64,000 bases of DNA from Virgisporangium aliadipatigenens (GTDB taxonomy: Bacteria > Actinomycetota > Actinomycetes > Mycobacteriales > Micromonosporaceae). The notes beneath the pieces were generated by a model, which did no database searches, was not told the DNA's origin, and was given only the letters and a program-made list of their open reading frames with translations. This document shows positions 8,930 to 19,154 of this stretch, piece by piece (position 1 is the first letter of the stretch; the number at the start of each line of letters is the position of its first letter). Made by a program: the position numbers and the translations under genes. The stretch is from assembly GCF_016863615.1 (NCBI RefSeq), contig NZ_BOPF01000008.1, positions 124,001 to 188,000 on the forward strand, read 5' to 3'.

Positions 8930-9433
8930 GTGGATCCGCTCGATCGTATCGATGAGTTGATCTCGCTCATCGAGACTGCGCGCGCTATGCCGATGTCGCG
9001 CGCCAACTGCGTGGTGGACCGGGGGCAGATGATCGGTCTGCTGCACGAGCTGCGCGACGACATGCCGACCGAGCTGCGCCGGGCCGTGGCGCTGCTCGAG
9101 GAGCGCGACAAGATCATGGACGCGGGCCGCCGCGAGGCCGAACGCATCATCGCCGAGGGCGAGGCCGAGCACGCCCGCCTCGTGTCGATCAACGAGATCG
9201 TCGTGTCGGCCGAGCACGAGAGCGCCCGCATCGTCGGTGAGGCCCGGGCCGAGGCCCAGCGCCTGCGCGAGGAGGTCGACGACTATGTCGACACCGCCCT
9301 GGCCAACTTCGAGCAGCTGCTCACCCGTTCGCTCGCCTCGATCGAACGCGGCCGCGACAAGATGCACGCGCTGCGCGAGATGGGCTCCTACGGGGGCCAG
9401 GAGGCCGGCGAGGAACGCCCGCTGCCCTTCTGA
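8930..9433 (+). CDS. sepIVA: SepIVA-like DivIVA-domain septation protein
   Basis: The 167-residue protein is mostly a charged coiled coil (residues about 45-150) after a short N-terminal part containing CVVDRG. It resembles mycobacterial SepIVA (Rv2927c/MSMEG_2416), which acts in septum and membrane-domain organisation, and sits in the same place next to coaD, DUF177 and rnc. It is shorter than the mycobacterial protein, with a reduced coil. GTG is preceded by GGGAGAGGG. The role in division is inferred from homology and neighbourhood. Confidence 0.8.
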   Translation: MDPLDRIDELISLIETARAMPMSRANCVVDRGQMIGLLHELRDDMPTELRRAVALLEERDKIMDAGRREAERIIAEGEAEHARLVSINEIVVSAEHESARIVGEARAEAQRLREEVDDYVDTALANFEQLLTRSLASIERGRDKMHALREMGSYGGQEAGEERPLPF

Positions 9434-9499
9434 TTTCACGCAGGCCACGCGCCTCGGGTACGATTTTGCGTCGGCCTCGACATCGGCCGGAGCTTAACG

Positions 9500-10060
9500 A
9501 TGCAGCGCGAACAGACGACTCACCTCAACCCACGGTCGCCGCTGGTCCTCGATACCCGGGACCTGCCGCGCCGACCTGGTGCTATGCGGAAAGTCGTGCG
9601 GGACGTGCCGGCACCGGAGAGCCTCGGTGTGGAGATGATCGGTGTGCCGGTCGGCGCCACGCTCGACCTCGACCTGCGGATGGAATCCGTCTCGGAGGGG
9701 GTGCTCGTCTCGGGCACCGTCACCGGCCCGGTCGAGGGGGAGTGCGGGCGCTGCCTGCGCACGATCAACGACACGGTGTCGGTCACCGTCCAGGAGCTGT
9801 ACGCCTATCCGCACAGCATCACGGACGAGACCACCGACGAGGATGAGATCGGCCGGGTGCAGGGCGACCTGATCGACCTGGAGCCGGCCGTGCGTGACGC
9901 GGTGGTGCTCGCACTGCCGACCAACCCGCTCTGCCGGGACGAATGCCCAGGGCTGTGCCCCGAGTGCGGGGCGCATCTCGACGAAGTACCGGCTGACCAC
10001 AGCCACCAGCAGGTCGACGCCCGCTGGGCGGCGTTGGCCAAGTTGAAGACCGAGGAGTAA
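9500..10060 (+). CDS. DUF177/YceD family protein
   Basis: A 186-residue YceD/DUF177 protein, the family regularly found just upstream of rpmF and linked to 23S rRNA or ribosome maturation. It has an N-terminal [11 protein letters not shown], a conserved GECGRCL cysteine pair and a second metal-binding-looking set [13 protein letters not shown] near residue 150. The four-plus-two cysteines suggest zinc. Only four bases separate it from rpmF. The molecular role is not settled. Confidence 0.88.
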   Translation: MQREQTTHLNPRSPLVLDTRDLPRRPGAMRKVVRDVPAPESLGVEMIGVPVGATLDLDLRMESVSEGVLVSGTVTGPVEGECGRCLRTINDTVSVTVQELYAYPHSITDETTDEDEIGRVQGDLIDLEPAVRDAVVLALPTNPLCRDECPGLCPECGAHLDEVPADHSHQQVDARWAALAKLKTEE

Positions 10061-10064
10061 TACA

Positions 10065-10238
10065 GTGGCCGTCCCCAAGCGGAAGATGTCGCGCAGCAAC
10101 ACCCGCTCGCGCCGGGCCCAGTGGAAGGCGACCCCGGTCGCCACCGTTGCGTGCCCCCAGTGCCGTTCGCCGAAGCTGCCTCACGCGGCGTGCACGGTCT
10201 GCGGCACGTACAACGGCCGCCAGGTCCTCGAGGTCTGA
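10065..10238 (+). CDS. rpmF: 50S ribosomal protein L32
   Basis: The 57-residue product reads [20 protein letters not shown] after the initiator region and ends [11 protein letters not shown], the L32 pattern, with zinc pairs CPQC and CTVC. GTG is preceded by GAGGAG, which overlaps the end of the DUF177 gene. It is a large-subunit protein; the DUF177-rpmF-plsX-rnc order is the conserved bacterial arrangement linking ribosome and fatty-acid genes. Confidence 0.96.
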   Translation: MAVPKRKMSRSNTRSRRAQWKATPVATVACPQCRSPKLPHAACTVCGTYNGRQVLEV

Positions 10239-10250
10239 TCCCGGGACAGG

Positions 10251-11246
10251 GTGACGGACTCCACGCGGCGCCCTGCCGCGCGGATCGCCGTCGACCTCCT
10301 CGGCGGGGACGCCGCACCCGCCGTCGTGGTTGACGGCGCTCTACGCGCCTCGGCCGCCGATCCAGACCTTTCGCTGCTCCTCGTCGGACCACCAGAAGTG
10401 GCCGACGAGGTCATCAGCGCGCTTCCACCCGACCGGCGCACGCGGGTCCAGGTCGACCCCGTGCGCCGGGTCGTCGGCATGTCCGAGTCGCCGTTCCGCG
10501 GGGTGCGCACCGACACCACCGTGCGGGCCGCTGTCGCCGCGCTCGCCGACGGGCGCGTCGACGCCGCGGTCACCGCCGGGGCGAGCGGCGCGGCCGTCAC
10601 CGCCGCCGTCGTGGGCCTCGGCCGGATGCCCGGCCTGCGCAGGCCCGTTCTCGCGGCGTCGATCCCCGCCCTGACCGGGCCGGTCGTGCTGCTCGACGTC
10701 GGCGCGAACGTCGACGTCGCCCCGTCGGATCTGGCGCAGCACGCCGTTCTCGGGGCCATCTACGCGCACCGGGTGCACGGCATCGACGCGCCCTGCGTGG
10801 GCCTGCTGTCGATCGGCGCCGAGCCCGGCAAGGGCGACAAGCTGCGCCGCGTCGGCGCCGTCGCGCTCGCCGACACCGCCCTTCCCGCCGGAGCCCGCTG
10901 GACCGGCCTGGTCGAGGGGCACGAGGTCACCCTCGGTGGCCACGCGGACGTCGTCGTCACCGACGGCTTCACGGGGAACATCCTGCTCAAAGGCATCGAG
11001 GGCGCCTACGCGCTCGCCGCCGGCCATTCCGACAGCGCGGGTCCACCGATCGCGGTCCCGCGCGCCGCCGCCCTTCTCGGGGTGCGCGGCGTCCTCATCG
11101 TCTGCCACGGTTCGGCCGCCGGGCCCGACGTGGCGGACGGCATCGCGCTCGCTGCCCGGCTGCATCGCCTCGACGTGACGGACCACCTCGCCGCCGCCGT
11201 CGAGCCACCCTTCCACCCACCCGCCGTCGCGGAGGTTCACCCGTGA
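10251..11246 (+). CDS. plsX: Phosphate acyltransferase PlsX
   Basis: PlsX makes acyl-phosphate from acyl-ACP, the first step of the PlsX/PlsY route to phospholipids. The 331-residue protein starts with [13 protein letters not shown] and contains [32 protein letters not shown] and [14 protein letters not shown], all PlsX landmarks. The usual asparagine-rich ends of the family (LDAMGGD, SAGNTGA) are altered to LLGGDAA and TAGASGA, a divergence seen as sequence but of unknown effect. GTG start; the stop overlaps rnc by GTGA. Confidence 0.88.
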   Translation: MTDSTRRPAARIAVDLLGGDAAPAVVVDGALRASAADPDLSLLLVGPPEVADEVISALPPDRRTRVQVDPVRRVVGMSESPFRGVRTDTTVRAAVAALADGRVDAAVTAGASGAAVTAAVVGLGRMPGLRRPVLAASIPALTGPVVLLDVGANVDVAPSDLAQHAVLGAIYAHRVHGIDAPCVGLLSIGAEPGKGDKLRRVGAVALADTALPAGARWTGLVEGHEVTLGGHADVVVTDGFTGNILLKGIEGAYALAAGHSDSAGPPIAVPRAAALLGVRGVLIVCHGSAAGPDVADGIALAARLHRLDVTDHLAAAVEPPFHPPAVAEVHP

Positions 11247-12031
11247 AGAACCGGCCCCCGGTAGCCCATCTCGAAGCGGCGTTCGGCGTCGCGCTGGATC
11301 CCAAGCTGCTCGAACGCGCGCTCACCCACCGCTCCTACGCATACGAGAACGGCGGCCTGCCGACCAACGAGCGGCTGGAGTTCCTGGGCGACGCGGTGCT
11401 CGGCGTGGTGATCACGACCGCGCTGTACCACAACCATCCGGACCTGCCGGAGGGTCAGCTCGCGAAGCTGCGCGCCAGCGTGGTCAACATGCGCGCCCTG
11501 GCCGATGTGGCCCGTGGGCTGGGCCCCGAGGGCATCGGGCCATACCTGCTGCTCGGCAAGGGCGAGGAGGCCACCGGCGGGCGGGACAAGGCGAGCATCC
11601 TGGCCGACACCCTGGAGGCCCTGCTCGGCGCGATCTACCTGCAGTACGACCTGGACATCACCAGCAAGGTGATCCACAAGGTGTTCGACCCGCTGATGAG
11701 CGAGGCGGCCGGGCGCGGTGCCGCCCTGGACTGGAAGACCAGCCTGCAGGAGCTGACCGCCGGCCTGACGCTGGGCGTTCCCGAGTACAAGATCGAGGAG
11801 GCGGGCCCGGACCACGCCAAGACCTTCACCGCGTGGGTGGTGGTCGCGGGGGAACGCTTCGGCGGCGCCGACGGGCGCAGCAAGAAGGAGGCCGAGCAGC
11901 GGGCCGCCGCGACGGCCTGGCGGGAGCTGAACGCCCGCGCGGTGGCCGCGGAGGCGGACCCGGCGCCGGACGACGCGAGCGTGGCCGCAGAGGGTGCCGC
12001 CGGCGCCGACGCGGCTCCCGATCAGCCGTGA
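11243..12031 (+). CDS. rnc: Ribonuclease III
   Basis: RNase III cuts double-stranded RNA, including rRNA precursors. The 262-residue protein carries the signature [11 protein letters not shown] at residues 43-53, the second acidic site in [10 protein letters not shown], and a C-terminal dsRNA-binding domain (about residues 160-232, ending [14 protein letters not shown]). After that there is a 30-residue Ala/Asp/Glu-rich tail, longer than in E. coli, typical of actinobacteria. Start overlaps plsX by GTGA. Confidence 0.96.
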   Translation: MKNRPPVAHLEAAFGVALDPKLLERALTHRSYAYENGGLPTNERLEFLGDAVLGVVITTALYHNHPDLPEGQLAKLRASVVNMRALADVARGLGPEGIGPYLLLGKGEEATGGRDKASILADTLEALLGAIYLQYDLDITSKVIHKVFDPLMSEAAGRGAALDWKTSLQELTAGLTLGVPEYKIEEAGPDHAKTFTAWVVVAGERFGGADGRSKKEAEQRAAATAWRELNARAVAAEADPAPDDASVAAEGAAGADAAPDQP

Positions 12032-12125
12032 GCGTTTCCACGGTGCCGCGGCGGTGTCCGGACCACAGCGCGGCTCACGGAAGTCGCCGTCCCGAGGCGG
12101 CGCCGCGGACTGAGCGGGTAGCACC

Positions 12126-13496
12126 GTGACCGAGCTGGACGCCCCGGCGCCGGACGGGCGCCGGGCGGCGTCGTCAGGTACGTCCTTAGGCACGCCCGAG
12201 CCGGGCGACCGGGTCGGGACGGAGGACGCGCCGGCGGCGCGTGACGAGGGATCCGCGGAGGCCGGCGACGACCGGCCGGGCCGCGCGAACGACCGCCCGG
12301 CGGAGGGGGCGGCCGACGCGCGCGGCACCGATGACCTCGACGACGTCGACGACGGGCACGAGAAAGCCCGGGCGGTGGAGAAGGAGTACCGCAGCCTCTC
12401 CTGGCTGGTGATCCCGCTGTCGATCTTCGCCGGCACCCGCATCGTCCAGCTGATGATCGTCGCGTGGATGGCCCCACCCGGTCGGACGGTCCGCTCGCGC
12501 CTGCTCATCTGGGACAGCACGTGGTTCCAGCGGGTCGCCGAGGAGGGCTACCCGCACGGCTACGCGTACAACGCCGAGGGCGAGATGGTGGGCAACCACT
12601 TCGCGTTCTTCCCCGGGTACCCGACGCTGATCCGGCTGGTGCACGAGGTGTTCGGGGCGGACTACGCCACCGGTGCGCTGATCGTCTCCTGGGTGGCGGC
12701 CGCCGTCGCCGCGGTGCTGGTGCACGCGCTGGGCACGGCGATGTACGACCGGCGGGTGGGCATCGCGCTGACCGCGCTGTTCTGCACGCAGCCGATGTCG
12801 GTGGTCCTGTCGATGGGCTACTCGGAGGCGCTGTTCGTGGCGCTGGTGGTGGGCGGGCTGCTGGCGGCGTACCGGGAACGGTGGCTGCTGGCCGGGCTGC
12901 TCGGCCTGGCGGGCGGGCTGACCCGGGCCACCGGTGCCGCGCTCGGGGTGGCGATCGCGCTGGCCGCCTTGATCCACGTGGTGCGCCGTCGGGAGCAGCG
13001 CGGCCGGGCGATCGCCGCCGGGCTGCTGGCGCTGTCGGGCGTGCCCGGCTACGTGGCGTTCGTGGGCTGGCGGGTGGGCGACCTGAACGCCTGGTTCACC
13101 ATTCAGACGGCCGGTTGGGGCACCACGTTCGACTACGGGTACTCGGTCTTCTACTTCGTGCGCGACGCCCTGCGCGACGGCGACGGCTGGATCCAGGTCA
13201 GCGTGGCGTTCCTGGTGATCGGCGTGGTGGTGTCGGCGTTCCTGGCGATCCGGATGGGCGTGTGGCCGCCGCTGCTGGTGTACGGGCTGATCGCGCTCAC
13301 GCTCGTTCTGGGGCAGGCGGGGTACTACCATTCCAAGCCGCGCCTGCTGGTGCCCGTTCTGGTGACGCTCGTGCCGCCCGCCGTGGCGCTCGGCCGGGCC
13401 AAGCCCCGCACCGCGGCCGGGGTGCTCGTCGCGGTCGGCCTTTTCGGGATGTGGTACGGGTCGTGCCTGATCACCATCTGGCGGTACGCCATCTAG
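12126..13496 (+). CDS. PIG-V-like membrane mannosyltransferase
   Basis: A 456-residue polytopic membrane protein. About 85 N-terminal residues are hydrophilic, Asp/Ala/Gly-rich and probably disordered. They are followed by some nine to ten hydrophobic segments. [17 protein letters not shown] and [12 protein letters not shown] match the loops of PIG-V/GPI mannosyltransferase II-like GT-C enzymes, which use polyprenyl-phosphate mannose. The acceptor (lipoglycan, glycolipid or protein) is unknown. It starts with GTG and lies between rnc and mutM, 14 bases before the latter. Confidence 0.75.
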   Translation: MTELDAPAPDGRRAASSGTSLGTPEPGDRVGTEDAPAARDEGSAEAGDDRPGRANDRPAEGAADARGTDDLDDVDDGHEKARAVEKEYRSLSWLVIPLSIFAGTRIVQLMIVAWMAPPGRTVRSRLLIWDSTWFQRVAEEGYPHGYAYNAEGEMVGNHFAFFPGYPTLIRLVHEVFGADYATGALIVSWVAAAVAAVLVHALGTAMYDRRVGIALTALFCTQPMSVVLSMGYSEALFVALVVGGLLAAYRERWLLAGLLGLAGGLTRATGAALGVAIALAALIHVVRRREQRGRAIAAGLLALSGVPGYVAFVGWRVGDLNAWFTIQTAGWGTTFDYGYSVFYFVRDALRDGDGWIQVSVAFLVIGVVVSAFLAIRMGVWPPLLVYGLIALTLVLGQAGYYHSKPRLLVPVLVTLVPPAVALGRAKPRTAAGVLVAVGLFGMWYGSCLITIWRYAI

Positions 13497-13510
13497 AGGG
13501 GGAGAGAACC

Positions 13511-14377
13511 GTGCCGGAGCTGCCCGAGGTCGAGACGGTCCGCGCCGGGCTGGACCGCTTCGTGACCGGCCGCACGATCGAGTCCGTGGAGGTGCTGCAC
13601 CCCCGGGCGATCCGCCGGCACGTCGCGGGTGCGCAGGACTTCGCCGATCAGCTCAAGGGCCGGACGATCACGGGCACGCGCCGCCGCGGCAAGTATCTGT
13701 GGCTGCCGCTCGACGACGACGCGGCGATCATCGGGCACCTGGGCATGTCGGGCCAGCTGCTGGTGCAGCCTGCGGAGGCGCCGGACGAGACGCACCTGCG
13801 GGTGCGGTTCACCTTCGACGACGGCGGGCCGCAGGTGCGGTTCGTGGACCAGCGCACGTTCGGCGGGCTGTCGGTGTCGCCGGGCGGTGCCGAACTGCCC
13901 GACGAGTTGGCGCACATCGCGCGGGACCCGATGGATCCGCTGTTCGTGGACGAGGAGTTCGTGGCGGCGCTGCGGCGCAGAAGGACCGACGTCAAGCGGG
14001 CACTGCTCGACCAGACGCTGATCTCCGGCGTGGGGAACATCTACGCCGACGAGGCCCTGTGGCGCGCGGGCCTGCACGGCAACCGGCCGACCGAGAAGAT
14101 CACCCGTCCGGCCGCGCGGCGCCTCCTCGGGCACGTGCGCGACGTCCTCAACGAGGCCCTGGGCCAGGGCGGAACGTCGTTCGACGCGCTCTACGTCAAC
14201 GTCAACGGCGAGAGCGGGTACTTCGACCGGTCCCTGAACGTGTACGGACGGTCGGGTGAGCCGTGCCGCCGGTGTGCCGCATTGGTACGCCGGGAGGCAT
14301 TCATGAACCGATCATCCTATTCGTGCCCGAAGTGCCAACCGGCCCCACGACAGACGCGGGTCCGTTCCGTAGGGTAG
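13511..14377 (+). CDS. mutM: Formamidopyrimidine-DNA glycosylase MutM (Fpg)
   Basis: This bifunctional glycosylase/AP lyase removes 8-oxoguanine and formamidopyrimidines. The 288-residue protein begins PELPEVE, supplying the catalytic Pro and Glu after Met removal. It has GRRGKYL-type DNA contacts (RRRGKYLWL), the helix-two-turn-helix region [11 protein letters not shown], and a C-terminal zinc finger built from CRRC and CPKC. GTG start with GGGGGAGAG upstream. The mutM position between rnc and smc is conserved in Actinobacteria. Confidence 0.96.
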   Translation: MPELPEVETVRAGLDRFVTGRTIESVEVLHPRAIRRHVAGAQDFADQLKGRTITGTRRRGKYLWLPLDDDAAIIGHLGMSGQLLVQPAEAPDETHLRVRFTFDDGGPQVRFVDQRTFGGLSVSPGGAELPDELAHIARDPMDPLFVDEEFVAALRRRRTDVKRALLDQTLISGVGNIYADEALWRAGLHGNRPTEKITRPAARRLLGHVRDVLNEALGQGGTSFDALYVNVNGESGYFDRSLNVYGRSGEPCRRCAALVRREAFMNRSSYSCPKCQPAPRQTRVRSVG

Positions 14378-14383
14378 CCATCC

Positions 14384-15190
14384 GTGAACGTTCTGAAGCG
14401 GAACAACGTGACAGTCAGCGGCCGGCCGGACGGGCAACCGATGGTCTTCGCCCACGGCTTCGGCTGCGACCAGAACATGTGGCGCTTCGTCCATCCGGCG
14501 TTCGCCGACGACCATCGGATCGTGCTCTACGACCACGTCGGCTACGGGGGCTCCGACGTGACGGCGTTCTCGGTGCAGCGGTACGCCTCGCTCGACGACT
14601 ACGCCACCGACCTCCTGGAGATCGTCGAGGCGTTGGACCTGCGCGACGTGGTCTTCGTGGGGCACTCGGTCGCCGCGATGATCGGGGTGCTGGCCGCGCA
14701 GCGGGCGCCGGAGCGGTTCGCGCGGCTGGTGCTGATCGGCCCGTCGCCGCGGTACCTCAACGACCCGGAGGCGGGTTACGTCGGCGGCTTCGAACGGGCC
14801 GGCATCGACGAGTTGCTGGACTCCCTGGAGAGCAACTACCTGGGCTGGTCCGCCGTCATGGCCCCGGTGATTATGGGCAACCCCGACCGGCCGGAACTGA
14901 GCGAGGAGCTGACGAACAGCTTCTGCCGCACGGATCCGGAGGTGGCCCGCCAGTTCGCGAAGATCACGTTCCTGTCGGACAACCGGGCCGACCTGTCCAA
15001 GGTGCAGACCCGGTCGCTGGTGCTGCAGTGCTCCTCGGACGTGATCGCGCCGGTGTCGGTCGGCGAGTTCGTGCACGCCCACCTGCCCGACAGCGAACTG
15101 GTGATCTTGCAGGCGACCGGACACTGCCCCAATCTGAGCGCTCCGGGGGAGACGGTGGCGGCGATGAAGGCGTTCCTGGGTAAGCCGTAG
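14384..15190 (+). CDS. rsbQ: RsbQ-like alpha/beta hydrolase
   Basis: The 268-residue protein closely follows Bacillus RsbQ: FAHGFGCDQNMWR, YDHVGYGGSD, the nucleophile elbow VGHSVAAM, GPSPRYLNDP, NYLGW and the C-terminal TGHCPNLS with the catalytic His. RsbQ is needed for energy-stress activation of the phosphatase RsbP and probably supplies a small hydrophobic ligand to its PAS domain. The next gene, 17 bases on, encodes a PAS/PP2C protein, so the pair is conserved. Ligand and substrate are unknown. GTG start. Confidence 0.88.
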   Translation: MNVLKRNNVTVSGRPDGQPMVFAHGFGCDQNMWRFVHPAFADDHRIVLYDHVGYGGSDVTAFSVQRYASLDDYATDLLEIVEALDLRDVVFVGHSVAAMIGVLAAQRAPERFARLVLIGPSPRYLNDPEAGYVGGFERAGIDELLDSLESNYLGWSAVMAPVIMGNPDRPELSEELTNSFCRTDPEVARQFAKITFLSDNRADLSKVQTRSLVLQCSSDVIAPVSVGEFVHAHLPDSELVILQATGHCPNLSAPGETVAAMKAFLGKP

Positions 15191-15207
15191 CGCATGGAGG
15201 AGCAGCA

Positions 15208-18039
15208 GTGAGCAGCGAGGACCGCAGCTTGCGAGGACCGCTGTCGCGAACCGCTGAAACAGACGTCTCGCACCTGCTGGAGGAGCGCGCCGAGGATCTC
15301 TACGAGCGCGCTCCGTGCGGCTATCTCTCCACCCGCTGGGACGGCGTGATCATCAAGATCAACGGAACGCTGCTCGACTGGCTCGGCTACACCCGCGACG
15401 AACTCGTCGGCCTGCGCACCTTCGCCGAACTGCTCAACATCGGCGGCCGGATCTACTACGAGACCCACCTCGGGCCGCTGCTGGTCATGCAGGGCTCGGC
15501 CCGCGAGATCGCCGTCGAGATGGTGCGGCGCGACGGCACGCGCATGCCGGCCCTGGTGAACGCGGTGATGATCACCGACGACGCGGGCGGCCGGGTGATC
15601 CGCACGACCGTGTTCGACGCGACCACCCGGCGCCGGTACGAGCGGGAGCTGCTCACCGCGCGGCAGGCCGCCGAGCGTTCGCGGGGACGGGTGGCGCTGC
15701 TCCAGCAGATGGTCGCCGAGCTGGCCGCCGCGCCGACCTCGGCCGACCTGGCGCGAATCCTGGTGCGGGCGGCGCGGGGGGCGTTCAACGCCGACGGCAG
15801 CCTGCTGTGGCTCCGCGAGGACTCCGGCGACCTGGTGATCTTCGGCGAGGCCGACGGGGTGGTCCCCGAGGTGCTGCGGCGCATACCGCTGGACGCGAAG
15901 GCGCCGCAGGCCGACGTGGTGCGCACCGACGACCTGCTGGCGATGACCGCCGACGAGGCGGCGCGGGACTATCCCGAGCTGGCCGCCGGGCTGGAGCGCA
16001 AGGGCGAGTCGTTCGCGTTCGTGCCGCTGAGCGCGGACGGCACGGTGTTCGGGGTGCTCGGGTGCGCGTTCGGCGCGGTGGATCCGCTGACCCGGGGCGA
16101 TCTCGCGCTGCTGCGCACCCTCGGCCACCAGGCCGGCCAGGCGGTCGCCCGGGCCCGGCTCTACGAGACCGAGCGGCGGCTGCGGCGCCGGGCCGAGACC
16201 CTCCAACGGATCACCGCCGTGCTCGCCGAGCTGACCGACACCGAGACGATGATCGACGCCGCCGTGCGCGAGCTGATCGGGACCCCCGACGCCGATCGGG
16301 TGTCTTTCGATCGAACGGCCTCCGGTCGAACGGCCGAAGCGTCGCACCCGGATCACGGGGCAGTGCTGCCGCTCACGGCCGGCAAGCGGCACCTCGGCAC
16401 GCTCGTGGTGGAGACGGATCCGCCGCGCCGGCTCGACGACGCGGCCCGGCTGTTCCTGACGCAGTACGCCGCCCAGTGCGCGCAGGCGCTCGAACGCGCA
16501 CGCCTCGCCGAGGAGTCCGCCGAGAGCCGTCGACGCCGCGACTTCGTCGCGGTGCTGGGCCGGCAGATGGACGAGCCGTCCGGCCTGCGGGGGAGGGCCG
16601 CGGTGCTGGCCCGTGGCACGGCGCCGGCCCTGGCCGAGTGGGCCACCGTGGAGCTGCTCGGTGAGGAGTCGACCGAACGGGTCGGCGTCTCCGGCGACGT
16701 TCCCGAGAATGCGCTCACCCAGGAGGAACTGGCGACGGGCGGCGCGGTCCGCGCGGTCGCCGACCCCGACGGCGGCGTGACGAAGGTGATCCTGCGGCTG
16801 CGGGCGCGGGGACGCACGAGCGGCGTGCTGGTCCTGGGCCTGGTGCCGCCGCGTCCGCTGCCGGACGGGTGGCTCGGCTTCCTCGCCGACGTGGCCGACG
16901 TGGCCGGCCTCGCCCTGGAGAACGGCCGCCTCTACGACCAGGAACGCCAGAACGCGCACATCCTCCAGCAGGGCCTGCTCGCCGGCCAGGCGCCCCGCGA
17001 CCCGCGCCTGCGCGTCGTCACCCACTACCGGCCGGCGACAGACGAGGCCGAGGTCGGCGGCGACTGGTACGACTCGTTCCTGATCGGGACGGACACGGTC
17101 GCGGTGGTCGTCGGCGACGTCGTGGGCCGGGGGATCCGCGCGGCCAGCGCGATGGGCCAGGTGCGCAGCGCGATCCGGGCCCTGGCGGCGGCCGGGCACG
17201 GCCCGGCGGCGCTGCTGACCAGGCTCGACCGCTTCGTGGACCGGTTCGAGGCGGGCCGGATGGCGACGGTCGCCTACGCCGAGCTGGAGCTGGCCACCGG
17301 CCGTCTGGTGTACGCCTGCGCCGGGCACCTGCCCCCGCTGCTGGTCGACGGCGACGGTGGGCACCGCTTCCTGTGGGGCGGCCGGTCCGCGCCGCTGGCC
17401 GCGTTCGCGGGGCTCACCGACCGGGGCCAGGACGAGGTGCTCCTCGCGCCGGGCTGCCGCCTCCTGCTGTACACCGACGGCCTGGTCGAACGCCGTGACC
17501 GCCCGCTGGAGCACGCCATGGAGCAGCTCGCGGAGCTGGTGGTGGCGCGCCGGCGGGCACCGCTGGACGGCCTGCTGCCCGGCCTGGTGAACGACCTCGC
17601 CGGACGGCACCCCGACGACGTGTGCCTGCTCGGCGTCGCCTACGGGCCGGAGCGGGAGTTCGCCCGGGAGGTGCCGGCCGACGTCAAACAGCTCGCCCCC
17701 CTCCGGAACGACTTCGACGGCTGGCTGGGCGGGATGCCGCTGTCGTCGACGGACCGGGACGCGTGGCTGCTGGTGTGCTCGGAGACCGTCACCAACGCCA
17801 TCGAGCACGGCTACCTGGGCGACGGCCGGGGCGTGGTGAGCGTGCTGGCCCGGCGGGTCGCCGACGCCCTGGAACTGATCGTGCGCGACCGCGGCACCTG
17901 GCGCGAACCCGTGGCGAATCCCGGCCGCGGCCGGGGGTTGGACCTGGTCAAGAGGCTCATGGACCGGGTGGAGATCGAACGGCTGGCCGGCACGACGGTG
18001 ACCATGAGCCGCCGCCTGAATCCGAGGAGGGCGACATGA
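15208..18039 (+). CDS. PAS-GAF-PP2C phosphatase fused to an anti-sigma kinase domain
   Basis: A 943-residue signalling protein. Order: PAS (about residues 30-145), coiled coil (145-175), a GAF domain (175-320), a second and likely third GAF-like region (330-590), SpoIIE/PP2C phosphatase (about 595-810; EVGGDWYD, VVVGDVVGRGI, LLYTDGLVE, PDDVCLLG) and a HATPase anti-sigma-kinase-like domain (815-938; ETVTNAIEHGY, GRGRGLDLV). By analogy with RsbP it would dephosphorylate a STAS protein, here the next gene, while the fused kinase domain could rephosphorylate it or bind a sigma factor. RBS GGAGGAG upstream; ATGA overlap downstream. Confidence 0.9.
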   Translation: MSSEDRSLRGPLSRTAETDVSHLLEERAEDLYERAPCGYLSTRWDGVIIKINGTLLDWLGYTRDELVGLRTFAELLNIGGRIYYETHLGPLLVMQGSAREIAVEMVRRDGTRMPALVNAVMITDDAGGRVIRTTVFDATTRRRYERELLTARQAAERSRGRVALLQQMVAELAAAPTSADLARILVRAARGAFNADGSLLWLREDSGDLVIFGEADGVVPEVLRRIPLDAKAPQADVVRTDDLLAMTADEAARDYPELAAGLERKGESFAFVPLSADGTVFGVLGCAFGAVDPLTRGDLALLRTLGHQAGQAVARARLYETERRLRRRAETLQRITAVLAELTDTETMIDAAVRELIGTPDADRVSFDRTASGRTAEASHPDHGAVLPLTAGKRHLGTLVVETDPPRRLDDAARLFLTQYAAQCAQALERARLAEESAESRRRRDFVAVLGRQMDEPSGLRGRAAVLARGTAPALAEWATVELLGEESTERVGVSGDVPENALTQEELATGGAVRAVADPDGGVTKVILRLRARGRTSGVLVLGLVPPRPLPDGWLGFLADVADVAGLALENGRLYDQERQNAHILQQGLLAGQAPRDPRLRVVTHYRPATDEAEVGGDWYDSFLIGTDTVAVVVGDVVGRGIRAASAMGQVRSAIRALAAAGHGPAALLTRLDRFVDRFEAGRMATVAYAELELATGRLVYACAGHLPPLLVDGDGGHRFLWGGRSAPLAAFAGLTDRGQDEVLLAPGCRLLLYTDGLVERRDRPLEHAMEQLAELVVARRRAPLDGLLPGLVNDLAGRHPDDVCLLGVAYGPEREFAREVPADVKQLAPLRNDFDGWLGGMPLSSTDRDAWLLVCSETVTNAIEHGYLGDGRGVVSVLARRVADALELIVRDRGTWREPVANPGRGRGLDLVKRLMDRVEIERLAGTTVTMSRRLNPRRAT

Positions 18040-18389
18040 CCGCTGGAGCGGAGCTTCCGGTGCAGGTGGTGCCGGTGCCCGGCGGCTGCGTGGTCCGGTT
18101 GGAGGGCGACGTGGACGTGGCGGTCGCGTCGGCGCTGGAGAGCGACATCCGCCGGCGGGTCGGTGCGCCCGACGGCGTCGTGCTGGATCTCACGGCGGTG
18201 TCGTTCCTGGACAGCGCCGGCATCCGCCTGGTCGACTCGCTGGTCGGCCACTACGAACGCCAGGGCGTCACGGTGCGGGTCGTGGCGCCGCCCGGGGGTT
18301 CGGCGCGCTTCGCGCTGGAGATCTCCGTGTTCCGGCCGGATCTGCTGGCCGACGACGTGCCGCCGGCCCTGGCGGCGCTCAGCCCTTGA
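18036..18389 (+). CDS. STAS-domain anti-sigma factor antagonist
   Basis: The 117-residue protein is a single STAS domain with the phosphorylation-loop pattern LDLTAVSFLDSAGIRLV; the Ser in DSAG is the usual phosphorylated residue. Family members (RsbV, SpoIIAA) in dephospho form bind the anti-sigma kinase and free the sigma factor. The ATG, preceded by GAGGAGGG, overlaps the end of the phosphatase/kinase gene, so it is the obvious substrate of that protein. No sigma factor gene is adjacent. Confidence 0.92.
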   Translation: MTAGAELPVQVVPVPGGCVVRLEGDVDVAVASALESDIRRRVGAPDGVVLDLTAVSFLDSAGIRLVDSLVGHYERQGVTVRVVAPPGGSARFALEISVFRPDLLADDVPPALAALSP

Positions 18390-19154
18390 TCATTCGGCCA
18401 CGTCGATGGTCCAGTACGTGGTGCCGTCGGGGCTGATCACCAGGCCGACGCCGACGTTCTCCGCGTCGCAGTCGAGCAGGAACTTGCGGTCGGACGAGCG
18501 GTTGAGCAGGGCGTTGAGCACGTCCCGCGCGCCCCGGCCGCCCTGAACGACGCTCTCGCCCAGCGGCTGGCCGTTGAACCGTTCGGCGCGCATCCGGTCG
18601 GACGGGCTGCTGCCGTCGGAGCCGGTCTGGCTCACGTTGCCGGTCTGGGCCATGTCGAGGCTGTGCTTCTGGGCGGCGGTGTGCAGCTTGCCGTCGTGGC
18701 GGACGCCGTCGCAGCGGTTGCGGCGGCGTTCCTGGTTGAGCAGCGTCACGACGGCGGACTCCTGGCCCCGGTCGGTGCGGAACCGCCCGCTGACCGACGG
18801 CCGGGCGCTGGCGGTGACGCTCGCGCTCGGCTGGGGCTCCGGGCTCGGCAGCGGCTCCTCGGTGGGCGGCGGCACCTCGGTGGGCCCGTCGCTGGCGACC
18901 GGTGCCGCGCCGGAGGAGGAGGGGTTGTCGCTCGACAGCAGGGAGTAACCGGCCGCGGCCACCCCGAACGAGAAGAGCAGCATGGAGACGATCGCGGCGA
19001 TGCCGAGCGGGCCGAGCCGATCGACGAGACCGCGCCAGCCCGTCTCGGTGCCGCCCAGGGCGCGTCGGGTGCCCGGTCGGTAGGGCACCGGTCCGATCTC
19101 CTGGTCCGGGTAGCCCATCGAGGGCGGATAGCTCGCAGATTCGTACCGCGACAC
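18390..19154 (-). CDS. Membrane-anchored CAP (SCP-like) domain protein
   Basis: The 254-residue protein has a cytosolic N-terminus rich in Tyr/Pro/Gly, one membrane segment (LGIAAIVSMLLFSFGVAAAGY, about residues 55-80), a Pro/Ser/Thr linker and a C-terminal CAP domain (about 125-254) with LLNQERRRNRCDG, HSLDMAQTG, GESVVQGG and VGLVISPDGTTYWTIDV. CAP proteins act outside the cell; bacterial functions are mostly unknown. The GTG start has GGAG seven bases upstream; a longer reading frame to 19259 is possible. It converges tail to tail with the STAS gene. Confidence 0.8.
   Translation of the reverse strand: MSRYESASYPPSMGYPDQEIGPVPYRPGTRRALGGTETGWRGLVDRLGPLGIAAIVSMLLFSFGVAAAGYSLLSSDNPSSSGAAPVASDGPTEVPPPTEEPLPSPEPQPSASVTASARPSVSGRFRTDRGQESAVVTLLNQERRRNRCDGVRHDGKLHTAAQKHSLDMAQTGNVSQTGSDGSSPSDRMRAERFNGQPLGESVVQGGRGARDVLNALLNRSSDRKFLLDCDAENVGVGLVISPDGTTYWTIDVAE

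Noticed and set aside
14836-17808. A 990-codon open frame antisense to the rsbQ/phosphatase region
   Set aside because: It is a high-GC shadow of well-supported genes on the plus strand; its sequence is Arg/Gly/Pro-rich without any domain.
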